NCBI GenBank assembly: GCA_031002005.1
Contig: CM061918.1
Coordinates: 60,021,478 to 60,085,477 of the forward strand
DNA from: Vandiemenella viatica
Lineage: Eukaryota > Arthropoda > Insecta > Orthoptera > Morabidae
Length of the DNA stretch: 64,000 bases
Direction of reading: 5' to 3'
Below, piece by piece: positions 1 through 10,208 of this stretch (positions are counted from its first letter, which is position 1; every line of letters starts with the position of its first letter). The notes beneath the pieces are model-generated. The model saw only the letters and a program-made list of their open reading frames with translations, had not been told where the DNA came from and ran no database searches. The translations under genes and the position numbers were made by a program.

Positions 1-860
1 TCAATACAATTATTCGTTAGAATTGTGATTAGGTTCAAATGTTCCCTTGACCAGAAGGTAAAATTACATAATATCAATATTTGTTTAGTATTGGTTTATT
101 TATTAAAATTAAGCAAGATAAAATTAAATATTGTGCAAAGCATTGGTATTTAATCCTGACCAGGATATATTGGTAGGATCCATGTACCAGTTTCATTTGT
201 TACTGGTTTGCATACTAGAAATGGGATTACTGGAGATCGTGATTCCGCCGGGAGTTGGCATCATAATACTGCAGTGGCCAAATGCAAAACTCCACTAGAA
301 ATCCTCTCCGAAGTACATTTAACAGTTTTGTGCTGGTCTAGGCTGCATTACAACCTAATTTCTGGTTGAAAATAATGGTTCAGGCTGTATTACAACGATA
401 TTATTTAATGTTGTTGTAGTGGAATCGCGATCTCCAATAGATCCCTAGAAATAAAGTTTTGTTTACTTATGTCGACAATATTGTCTGCTTTGTCTTGGTT
501 GTAGCAGTATTTTCTGCTGGAACATTACAAATAGTTGCTGTTGAACAACTATACACAAATCTGCAATGGTATAGCATTTACTAAATCTGTCCAAATTCCT
601 TATGTGTTAATAGAAGTGCTAATTGCTGTTTGGATTTAAACAAAACAAAACGCACATTCTTTTTCTATTTATTTTGCTGGTTGCTCTTATGTTTTTATTC
701 CTTGACCATCTTCTTCTATTTGATGCTATATTATGGCCATCTCGATTATTTCTTAAGTAAATCTAGAATTTGTATTAGCAGCGTCAGAACCCTTAAAAAT
801 CCTTCTTGAGATTCAATTTGAAGATAAAAATTATTTGTTCTTTGTTTATTGCCACGGCAG
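1..860 (+). other. tropomodulin intron upstream of exon A
   Basis: Non-coding, AT-rich sequence with no exon seen. It contains a copy of the dispersed minisatellite module at about 29-58 and the small GG-terminal MITE at 223-444. Confidence 0.7.
223..444. mobile_element. 222-bp MITE with GG termini and an exact 8-bp target duplication
   Basis: The ends are inverted repeats of about 24 bases: GGGATTACTGGAGATCG at the left and GGATCTATTGGAGATCG read inward from the right. The 8-mer CTAGAAAT flanks both sides exactly (215-222 and 445-452). GG termini and 8-bp duplications match the Merlin superfamily and the larger element at 55597. The interior holds two minus-strand copies of the module AATGCAGCCTGGACC and its variants (about 333-359 and 378-400). 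It is non-coding, so mobilisation in trans is inferred. Confidence 0.7.
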
Positions 861-1028
861 GACCAATTCTTGCCACCATCCCAACGCTGCAGCTACACCT
901 GTGACAAGGACCCAACAGGACCTCTCAACCGCAAGAAGTTGATAGATCACATAAACAAACAGGCACTGGAGACCCCTGATATGCCAGAGGCCAAGCCATA
1001 CGTGCCAGGAACCGTTCGTGGGAAAAAG
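861..1028 (+). CDS. tmod: tropomodulin, internal exon A (N-terminal linker region)
   Basis: Codes for 56 residues of tropomodulin, the protein that caps actin filament pointed ends and binds tropomyosin. The segment starts DQFLPPSQRC, continues with PTGPLNRKKLIDHINKQA and ends TVRGKK, matching the family pattern in which a PTGxxxRxxLxDHxxKQA stretch joins the first tropomyosin-binding helix to the first actin-binding site. The 3' splice site is the AG at 859-860. The donor GTGAGT starts at 1029. Both borders are phase 0. The exon is GC-richer than its flanks. The first tropomodulin exon or exons, with the start codon and the N-terminal helix, are not in the window, so the gene is partial at its 5' side. 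Family assignment is secure because the following exons continue the same protein in phase. Confidence 0.95.
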
Positions 1029-1292
1029 GTGAGTTAGTCTACCGCTACATAATTATAAGTGAAACCAAAATTACAATGTATTATCAATTTACTGCTGAAA
1101 TTTTTGAAAAATGTAGTATTCATCACTGTTGTTAGCGAAAATATTCCTTCCAGCAAAGATGAGGACCTTCTTAATATCATGTTGGTCTACCTTTGGAATG
1201 TAATGCAGCAGCAATTTGATGTTGAATTGATTCAACAAGTCTTTTGTAGGCTTCCAGAGAAATCTGGCACCAGGTGTCTAAGCACAGACAGT

Positions 1293-1500
1293 GTATGGTG
1301 GGAGAGCAGTTAATGCTCTGGCCTCACATTTGGAAGGATGCCGGTTTGAATCCCTGTCCAGGCATCTAGATTTGGGTTTTACATAGTTTCCCGGAATGCC
1401 TCCAGACGAATGCCGGAATGCTTCTTTCAAAAAGGCCAAGACCAAATTCCTTCGCTTCTAATCACCTTGACATTGAAGAGTCGTAAAGCCAAAGGAAAAG
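1293..1500 (+). repeat. tRNA-derived SINE (family S1)
   Basis: Has the family's head (TATGGTGGGAGAGCAGTTAA), box B as GGTTTGAATCCCTG, and the shared tRNA-unrelated body with GATTTGGGTTTT and a GTAAAGCC tail near the 3' end. Diverged but nearly full length. It lies next to a Tc1-like remnant. Confidence 0.8.
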
Positions 1501-2040
1501 AATCTAAGCACATGTCACACAATTCCCTTAAATTCTGGACTGGTGGTTTGTGGTTGCAGAGTTGGTGCACAGTAATATCTCAGATGTGTTCTGTTGGGTT
1601 GAGATCAGGTGAAAATAGTGGCCCAAATGTCAAAGATCATGCTCCATAAACCGTTTGTAGCATGATTCTGGCCTCATGACGTGACAAGTTATGCTGCTGG
1701 ATTATGCCATCTCTGTTGTGGAAAACACGGAGCAAAAAGGGATACAGGTGATCAGCTGACAAGCTGCCTTCAATTACTAGGAAACAATTACTGGAAGCAC
1801 ATTTTAATATCCCTAATGTCATAGTATTGCCTGCACGGGCCTGTATCTGTGGTATGGCATGGTGCATGTTTCAAGCATCTCTGCTCCACATGTTGTTCCC
1901 ACAATGTCACAACACGGCATTCAATCTTGCTATGAGGAGTGTCGATAATGTTTTGGTTAGTGTTGGTACAGTGACAGAACTCAAAGGAGCAGATGTTTAT
2001 ACTAAAATTGAAGAGATAATTGAGTTTTAGCACATCTGTG
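1501..2040 (-). pseudogene. Tc1-like transposase remnant
   Basis: The minus strand encodes, with stops and frame shifts, HLYPFLLRVFHNRDGI, then RHEARIML, then FSPDLNPTEHI. The last corresponds to the conserved PDLNPIEHLW motif of Tc1-like DDE transposases, next to the catalytic C-terminal region. Only this C-terminal half is recognisable and no inverted termini were found. It is dead. Confidence 0.65.
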
Positions 2041-3239
2041 GTATTGTCAAGGTTTCTTATTCGTAGGGAATTGTTTCTTTAAATATACCACGAGAACAAA
2101 ATTTGTGAATGCGGTATGGTAATTTGTATATGATAATGGGGTATATGTTCAGAGTTTACAATACTGTTTTGATGGTATGGAGTGATTGTTGCACTTTGAA
2201 CTTATTAAACCAACCTTTTGATGAAACCCTCGTTCCAAATACTCACTTAGGTTCTTTAAAATATGCACAACTTGAGCTCTCTTCTGATTGCAGTCTTCAA
2301 TCCATATGGTTAATGCAGATTATATTTTTTCAATCACTGGAACACAATTTTTGCTGATAGGTTGAAGGTACAGAATTCCTAATTTTGTATTCCAATTTGT
2401 TGTTTGATGGCACAGCTGAGTCATTGATGTTAAAAGAAATTACTCCCCAAGTCGTAAATCATCAGCTATTTCTATTTTTATCTTATTCAACAAAATTACT
2501 TTCTTTGGAATTGAAACTAATTTTTGCTATGTGAACAAAACAAAAAAAATCACAAATAAAACAAGGAGTTGAAAGGATGTGCTTTTCACTAAACAATACT
2601 GTATTGTGACAATTAAATTGTGGTAATTGGAAAAAACCGCACTGCAAGTGGTAAGACAGGTTTTGTTGAAAGCCAGAGCAGTGTTTATAACCAGGCAGCT
2701 TTCACCAAAAAAACAACTGTTTCAATTGCATTGAATCAGTGCCATTGTGGCAATAAGTCAAACGATGTGTGATTGTTAAAATAACAGTAATGTTAGTTAC
2801 TGATCTGTGAATAACAAGATTTTCAGCTCTCAATACAGAAAGTTGTCGAAATTATTCTAACCGATAATACTGAAAACATGAATAGTGAAACCACAAATAA
2901 AGAACTTTGACTGTATATAAAACTAATCAATTAAAGAACCATTTATTTTTTAAGGTACTAAGGGGAATGGCATCCATGATAATAATTGTTTTACATTATT
3001 TAGAACTGTGTACTGAATGGTTGATATCTGTGCTGCTAACATTCAAACCTTTCCTAAGCATGCAACCAAAACATAATGGCACTGCCAACCATGGGAATGA
3101 ATCAGCTGACCTTACAGGTACATTTTGGGATTATGAAAAGTGGTGCAGACACAGGCAATGTTACATGTTGCAAATGGGGAAACCTACTGTAGTAAACATT
3201 TGTTAAAAGTGGTTTTAAGGTTGGTTAAACCACTTGTAG
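2041..3239. other. tropomodulin intron stretch without recognised features
   Basis: AT-rich sequence with no long frame, no SINE box and no clear inverted repeat. Nothing further can be supported. Confidence 0.6.
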
Positions 3240-3720
3240 GTGACATAGTGGTGGTTGTCCTTGCTTCATCATGGAATGTGGTCAGACGATTGCCTTCTCT
3301 GTAAATCGAGATAGAGGGCAATCTATGGCAGATCTGATGGCAGATTACAATGCTGGTACAGGCATTAGTGTTTCTGAGCGCACCATTCAGTGCACATTGT
3401 TGAACATAGGGCTCTGGAGCAGATGGCTCCTTTGTGTTTCCAGGTTGACTCAACCACATTGTCAAGTACGATTGCAGTGGGCACGAGATCATTAAGACTG
3501 GATTTTCGATTAATGGAATTATTTATCTTATTGGATGAATCACATTTCTCATTACATCAGATTAGTAGTTATATCCAGATACACCATCATCCTGATGAAT
3601 GGTAGCTCGAAATGTGCACTACATGACAGATGCAGGACAATGGGGCAATGTTATTCTGTGAGTGCCATTCGCCTGGTCTTCTATCGGATTTGTGGTAGTG
3701 ATTGAAAGTACCATGACAGG
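3240..3720 (+). pseudogene. Tc1-like transposase remnant, N-terminal half
   Basis: In broken plus-strand frames the translation contains VNRDRGQSMADLMADYN, then ISVSERTIQCTLL, then LTQPHCQVRLQWARDH. This is the helix-turn-helix and linker of Tc1-like transposases (VSxRTVxRRL and RLxWAxxH patterns), followed by a degraded DESHFSLH segment around the first catalytic Asp (FSDESRF in intact relatives). The reading is broken before 3720, and the C-terminal part resumes near 4450. Confidence 0.7.
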
Positions 3721-4449
3721 TGTAATATCTAGATTGGGATACCACTGTAACCACTTACCGCCTCACATTGTAAACACTTCCAGAGGGAGATAGTAAGATG
3801 TCACTACATTGCTGAATGTGACGTATATATTCCACGCGCAGCTCAAAATGTAATGTAACATGGAAAGTAGTCCATCACTAATACATCTCATATCGTCAAA
3901 TCGTTAATTTTTCACCAGCAGTACAGGAATAAATTCATTAGCGATGAGGTTTTGATGCAGCCTGGACCACACTGAAACATAACTATTGAACTAATTTCTA
4001 TGTTGTATCGATTGCCCGTTACTGTCGTTTACGTTTTAAAGCAACCGTCGCACACGATATTGCTGATACCCAATTTTCAAATTGTATATATATCTCTGGT
4101 CCAGGCTGCGATACAACCTAAACACAAACAGTTATTAACGAAATCTTTTTTTTTATAAATCTTTTATTTGGTATGAATGATTTTAATAGAAATTTCAGCC
4201 ACGAGAGGAAATATAGAACAACGGAATCAAATACAAATCAATAGAATTGTGACTAATAACGTTAATGTTACAGGAACAGATATTACGGAACATAACTAAT
4301 GAATTATATCAATTATCAGTTTGGAATGTTGTTGATATTTTAATAATATTATGAATTGTGCAAGTAATAATTTTAACTTTTTCAATCCATACATTTTTTG
4401 TTATTATTACTATTGGTTACGTTCTGTGGCCTAACGTGTATTCACAAAT
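3721..4449. repeat. sequence separating the two halves of the Tc1 relic
   Basis: No transposase coding is seen here. Two inverted copies of the dispersed module lie at 3945-3969 (plus) and about 4093-4121 (minus), so this may be a module-bearing element that inserted into the Tc1 relic. Its termini and target duplication were not resolved. Confidence 0.4.
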
Positions 4450-4840
4450 CGATTGGAGGCTCAACACTTTACACATGGAAACACAATGATGTCATATTCT
4501 CTCCATCTGCAAGTGTTTAAATCGCGAGGCGGAAAGTGGTTGCTGTGGTATCCAAATCTAGATATTACCCCCATGAGAGTTGTGAACTACATGCAAACTA
4601 TTGAGGAACACCTGCATCCCTTCATGCTTCATGTCTTCTACGATGGAGATAGTATCTTTAAGCAGGAATTGTGTCCATATCACAAGGCCAGAATGGTGCT
4701 AGTGTGGTTTGGCAAGTACGAGTGTGAACTCTCATTGACGTTTTAGCCACCAAATTCACCTGAACACTTCTGGGGTGCTATTAGGAGCCAGTTCTATGAC
4801 CGCGAACAGCTGACCCGTAAATTAGGGAATAGTATTACCT
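4450..4840 (+). pseudogene. Tc1-like transposase remnant, C-terminal half
   Basis: Reads IEEHLHPFMLHVFYDGDSIF, then CPYHKARMVLVWFGKYE, a stop, then PPNSPEHFWGAIRSQFYD. This matches the QDNAPCHxA...WPPNSPDLNPIEHLW region of Tc1-like transposases that carries the second and third catalytic residues, here degraded. With 3240-3720 it forms one interrupted copy in the same orientation. Confidence 0.7.
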
Positions 4841-5789
4841 GTGGGTAGATATCTGGTGCCAGATAGCTCCGGAAACATACCAAGGACTTGTCAAGTCTAT
4901 ACCATGGCGAATCACTGCTGTATTGCATTCCGAAGGTGGACCAGTATGCTTGTTGTTTTTAGGGTGCATCGACATCGAGGTCTTTAGCGACCAGTATGCT
5001 ATTAAATAGGTGGACATTATATTTTGGCACATCAGTGTAGATGGTTTTAATGTGCGTTTAACACATTGTTTCTAATGTATTTGTGGAGGAATGTTGTATG
5101 AAATTGTGATCTGAAGATTACAAAGATAATTTATTTGGTAGAGGACAGTATTTAGAGGGATACGTTGTCATTGACCTTTACTAGAGTTACGAATTACTTG
5201 AATCGTCAGCAAGATGACTGAGAAAGTTCAAAGTATGGTAGGATAAAATGTAGCAAAGGAATCTGGGAAAGCTGTGTCATGATCATCATTTATGCAGCAC
5301 TTGGCGAGTTGTGACTTGTATGATACTTTTCCAACTCTTCTCCAACCAGCACTTCTCTGTAATTGTATTCCAGTGTAGGTTATTTCTTTGTATACTGTTG
5401 ATCATAGCTTCAACCATGTCATGGCATCATCTCCTGTGTCTGGATTGTAAAAGTATCATCTATGAATATGAGCTTAAGGAGTGATGTGAGAGAAACTTTA
5501 ATCTTGCAGTGATTGTTCATTTGAGCAATGTAGGGCTTAGCATATAATTCAACCAATTGACTAACAGTGACAGTGCTACAGGAAAAATAATTTCCATCAA
5601 GAAACAGGAAATAAGAAAAGGGGTGCTTTTATGAATAATGTTCTATTTATGTTGATGTAAAGTGAAAAAATTTGTATTAAGACAAGGTTTGAGCAAGTAG
5701 CAACTCCTTTTGCAGTTCCCCTCAGAACCTATTTTTGCATTATTCAAAATCTACTTTAAATTCTTTCTCTGTTTGAGGTTGATTGTTCA
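4841..5789. other. tropomodulin intron stretch without recognised features
   Basis: AT-rich non-coding sequence. No SINE, transposase or inverted repeat was recognised. Confidence 0.55.
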
Positions 5790-6020
5790 CAGAGTGTGGT
5801 GGGTGAGCGGTTAACATTCTGGCCTTGCATTCAGGAGGATGCCGGTTCGAATCCCTGTCCGGTCATCTAGATTTGGGTTTTCCATGGTTTCCTCAAATCA
5901 CTCCAGGTGAATGCCAGGATGCCTCCTCCAAAAGGCCTTGCCCGAATTCCTTCTCCCCTGTCCTATCCTGCCTCTAACGACATCGATGAGGTGTAAAGCC
6001 ATAAATAAATAAAAAAGGAA
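5790..6020 (+). repeat. tRNA-derived SINE (family S1), best-preserved copy
   Basis: Full-length copy. The head GTGTGGTGGGTGAGCGGTTA is followed by box B GGTTCGAATCCCTGTCC, a conserved body (GATTTGGGTTTTCCATGG, then CTCTAACGACATCGATGAGG) and the tail GTAAAGCCATAAATAAATA. A near-perfect target duplication flanks it: GTTGATTGTTCA at 5778-5789 and GTTAATTGTTCA at 6021-6032. Its internal promoter would be read by RNA polymerase III and movement would depend on a partner LINE. It resembles SINEs described from termites and relatives; the exact family name is not asserted. Confidence 0.9.
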
Positions 6021-8936
6021 GTTAATTGTTCAGTGCGTTCCCTGCTAATTTATTCCAGTTTTTACACTCCTTACCTACAAATTAAAACTTTCTTATTATG
6101 CCTGAAATCAGGTGCTACTTAATGACCATAGCTCTTTTTCATTCCACATATCTAGGCCTAATCTTAGGACTATGGCTTAAACGTTCCCAGAACTCTTTTC
6201 ATCCAGCTCCTTTCCTCTAGTGATTTATAAGTGGTATTTTCATGATGACTGATCACTCTGTCGTGCAGAGAGAAAGAGGTAGGCATGCATTGCGTTCTTT
6301 TTCTCAACACTGATTAACAGGATAACTTGCCAGTTGTTAAATAGTTGGCATGCTCGATTTGACTTCAGGCATACATGTGTTGCCAGGGCAGCTGAAATAT
6401 GTCTTGGATACCATTGCCCCTATTCTCATGGCTCGCATCCAGATCCCACTTGTCACTCCTACCATTGGTATCCATTGTTGGCAGAAGTATCTTTTAAAGG
6501 GTTCTGATGTAATGCTTAGAGTAATTTGAAACTCTTGTCACCATGTCATTGATACCACATGAATGTATTTACTGCTTTTCTCACTTTAGATTGATTTTTC
6601 ACAGGTGTTTCTGGGTTTACATCTCTTACAATTGCAAGTAAATTAAATATTAATTTTTTTGATTTTTTTTTCTATGGATATAATACTGTCGTGATCAGGG
6701 AAAACACAAGAAAATGCCATGGTTTCAGTTTATCTGATATAATCTATCAATATTTTAATTGGTTAAAGAGATAGATTTGCTATTTACTTATCATTTAATT
6801 TAAAAATGCCTAGTTTCATAGAAATCTTTTTAATATTGGGTTCATTTTTTGGATATATATATAGCTATGTTAGAGTTGTAATTGTCAAACGTGATGTATA
6901 TTTTGGTTTGATAAAATAGAAATTTAAGGAATGAGTACTGATCAAATTTTGGGTTCACTATATTTAGAGTAAACTTCTGTGTAATTTTGGAATTTGGTGA
7001 TTTACCACTTGGGGTGCATTTTTAATAGACCAAAATGGAAGAAAGAAATGTTTATTGCTCGGAAGAATAATTAACATACTTGCCACGTGATCGATGAATA
7101 GAACTCTCCACCTCAACCAGTAAATGTTCCACATCTTCCACTTAGATTATTTTGGCAGATGTGTTTGTTATTTTTAATATTAATTTTCATCTAGTGAGGA
7201 TAAAACAATTACTTTAATCTATTGGGAATTGTAGTTGTATTTCAAAATTCTGTCCAGAAATGTGTTTTAACAGTTGTTCTCAAGTGATCATTTTCATTCT
7301 TGGATCAGTCTATTTCCAGTATGATTGAACACTGTAAATTGATACAGAAGAATTCTAAGTATTTCTGACACCTCTCATCTTAGTTTTGGAAAATGTTCTC
7401 TGCAAATTGTGACTGGCTCGTAATCTGGCTTTGCATATAGATATTTTCTTATAGCCAACTCCCAGCCTTTACATCTCAGAGCTTTGGTGCTATTGTGACC
7501 AGAGAAGATGGACAATTTTTTCAGATTAACTAGGGCATATGCTTATTTTTGTTTAATTTCCGATGTTTCATTTGTAATAGATTTCAATAGTTAATGACTA
7601 AATAATTTAAAGGATAGGAATGTGTCAGAGATCTTGTTTTAGCTTTAAATGAATCATTGAATAAGATTAAGAATTTATAAATACTAACAGATTCCCTAGT
7701 ATGATATTTATTACATGTGAAATGGTGTGGAAAGTGGGTTGATGGGAAACAGAGATGCCAGGAAGGATGCCAAGGCTTAAACTACAGGTGATACACAGTG
7801 TGAATTAATAGCTACCTTTGAGCATCTATTTTTTACGTGGAAGAAAGTGTATCTTATCTTTGCAACTAAATTAAAGGGGTTAACAGTTGAAGAAAAAATC
7901 TTTTTTTCTCAATTCTCTCTTTACATTAAAAACTCCTTTGTTTTTCATGCATGTTTGTAGTCTCATATGAACACAAATTGTCAATATTAGTTGCAATGGA
8001 GCTTGGCAGTTTGGAAATATAATAATGGGTTGAAGTATTGGCATTTTATTTTATTTTATTTTGGGTGTATTAAATTCCTTTGTGGTGTCTCGGAAATCTC
8101 ATTTTTGTTGTTTGGAATATTTTTCAAAATTCTTTAGAACTTTTTAAAGTATTAGATATAATTTAAAAAATTCATCAGTTTTACTCTTGTACACATTGCT
8201 TTACATTAGATGTAAGTAATAGGCATACTAAGAATTTAAATTTAATTTAAATTTTCAAGTAGAGATAGTATTAATTTAAATTATTGTATTATTAAACTAA
8301 AACATTTTATTGTTATGGACTTCACATGAAATAGAAACCCTTCTCTTTTATTTTTCAGTTTTTTATCTCACTTGTAAAACATTTGTTCGGGTAGTTTCAG
8401 CTTGATGTTGTCCTATCAAATAAGTATATCTATCTCTTGCATACAGATATTAAGTGTTGAGAAAATATTTTACTGGTGACTATGTGAAGCTTGTGCTATC
8501 AGGATTACAACTTAATGTATTCAAATAATTCCATGCCATGTTTGGTACTGACTGTGACCTCATTAACCATCTGCTGTGAAAGTGCACCAGTGCTCCACAA
8601 GAGGATCTTCATTTTACCTCATGACACACTTTGACATTATCATCTATCAGTTCGCATCTGTAAACGTTCCCTGTTATATAGATTGCAAATAATATGAGAT
8701 AATGCTCTTATGCAGTGCAAAACTAGACTCATTTTACTGCTTATTCTTCCAAGAAATATTATTTGTTCACTGTCAGTTGTTTGATAATATTATCTGAGAT
8801 TATTCTTCTAAAATTTTTATACTGTAATACCCATATTATTTATGTAAAAGTTGGTGGTGGAAGTAGCTTGTAACTTATGATAGTGTCTGCTTTAAGGTTA
8901 TGAAAGTTGGAGATAAGAAAGGGGAAGTGGATCATT
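6021..8936. other. tropomodulin intron stretch without recognised features
   Basis: About 2.9 kb of AT-rich intron. No open frame, SINE box, terminal inverted repeat or tandem array could be supported. Confidence 0.55.
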
Positions 8937-9138
8937 GTGGGTGAACTGAAACAAGCAGGCTTGGCATTCAAGAGGATGCAGATTCGAACCCCAATATAAC
9001 CATCCAGATTCTAGTTATGTGCTTTCCAAAGATCTTTCTTGCTGAATACCAAGAAAGTTCCATCATAAAAGCCATTGCTAATTTCCTTTCCATTCCTTAC
9101 CCATAATCCTGTTGGCTCTAAGCTTTCACTGTTGATAA
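8937..9138 (+). repeat. SINE S1 copy split by a MITE (left part)
   Basis: A degraded S1 copy with box B AGATTCGAACCCC and the S1 body. It stops abruptly at GTTGATAA where the 9139-9460 MITE begins. The SINE 3' tail resumes after the MITE at 9461 as AGCTGTGGAGCCCTAATAAA, equivalent to AGGTGTAAAGCCATAAATAA in the intact copy. The MITE therefore inserted into this SINE. Confidence 0.75.
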
Positions 9139-9460
9139 GGGAGCGTGATTAAACCACGTAGCTCCATTTTGGCTACCTGTGAACCCCCCCACCCTCCCCC
9201 ACATAGCCTCTTTTGATTCCAGAAGACATTTTGTACTGTTTTCTCATGTCAGACTATTGTAAATTACATACGGAGATAATTGACTGAGGGAAATAGATAT
9301 TCACAAGCTGTTGTGAGTTCTGTTCTTCATTTTAACTGTGACAAATGTTATGAGAGGAAAGCTACGTGGCCCTGCTCGGAACCCCCCCCCCCCCATCACA
9401 TAGCCCAGCATACCCCTCCAGCCAACCCTGAACAGAGCCACGTAGTTTGTGCACGCTCCC
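9139..9460. mobile_element. Harbinger-like MITE (family H1), copy 1
   Basis: The inverted ends are GGGAGCGTG...ACCACGTAGC at the left and, read inward from the right, GGGAGCGTGCACAAACTACG. The element is 322 bp. Subterminal C-tracts (runs of seven to nine C) flank ACGTAGCC motifs, giving a second level of inverted symmetry. The left flank is TAA, and comparison with copies 2 and 3 suggests a 3-bp TWA-like target, which is the PIF/Harbinger signature. No transposase is encoded. Confidence 0.7.
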
Positions 9461-10084
9461 AGCTGTGGAGCCCTAATAAAGATCAGGGAACTGGCTATCT
9501 AAGTCGATGCCCAGGAGTTATCACCATAAAAGTTTCAACTGTCTTGTAGCTCAGTGGAATTGTCTTTAAAATTCAAGTTCCCTGGTTTTAGTCTTTATGC
9601 GAACAAAGATTTTTATGGACTTTGCTCATTTGAGGATGCTGGGATAGTCCAGATTCCACGTTAAACTGTTGCCCAGCCTCAACAGAGGTTTAACTTTGTC
9701 TCTTGGTAGCCAAAAACCTTGGAGATTTCTGGCTGACAGTGCTATCTAGTTGATATTCAGAAGTTATCATCTACAACTTCATAAACAGCAGTTCCCCTTT
9801 TAAAATTGGTATTTGTTGACTACTTATTAGCGCATCCTCAGGTTAGTTTTTTATTATTCCTCCTGCAACAGAGACTGTGCAATGTTTAAGTTTGATTCCA
9901 ACCAATAGCTTCTGAAATTAGTTGGTGATATCATCCAGTTCCAGGGGCCAGTTTCAATATTGCTTTCATATTGAATGTTGAAACTGTCTGAACATTACAG
10001 TAGTCTCTGATCTTTTTTGAGAGCTTATTGTTCATTAGTACTTTGGGGTATATTCTGGATCTTGATTATCATTTGTATTTACAG
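9461..10084. other. SINE tail and degenerate repeat, end of intron
   Basis: 9461-9485 is the 3' tail of the split SINE. Two diverged copies of a segment around GCCCAGGAGTTATCACC (near 9510) and TATTCAGAAGTTATCATC (near 9755) bracket a tRNA-like stretch starting GTCTTGTAGCTCAGTGG at 9540. This may be a second, much older SINE family. No coding exon is present before 10085. Confidence 0.4.
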
Positions 10085-10208
10085 TGGATCCCTCCACCGC
10101 CTCCACAACGTGAAATTGATGCAGATGAACAGATCGCAATTGACCTTGGAGATGAATATGAGACAGCTCTGAATGATGCCACTCAAGAGGAAATCATTGA
10201 CCTGGCTG
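10085..10208 (+). CDS. tmod: tropomodulin, internal exon B
   Basis: Codes for 41 residues beginning WIPPPPPQREIDADEQI and ending EEIIDLA plus one base. In tropomodulins this acidic stretch leads into the second tropomyosin-binding region. The acceptor is a pyrimidine-rich tract ending ACAG just before 10085. The donor GTAAGT starts at 10209, leaving phase 1. The upstream exon ends in phase 0 and this one opens in phase 0 with TGG, giving the family's RGKK-W junction. The preceding intron is about 9 kb. Confidence 0.95.

Noticed and set aside
5820..5870. tRNA gene from the GGTTCGAATCC box
   Set aside because: The same sequence recurs many times with a common non-tRNA body and an A-rich tail, and no cloverleaf can be completed. 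These are SINEs.
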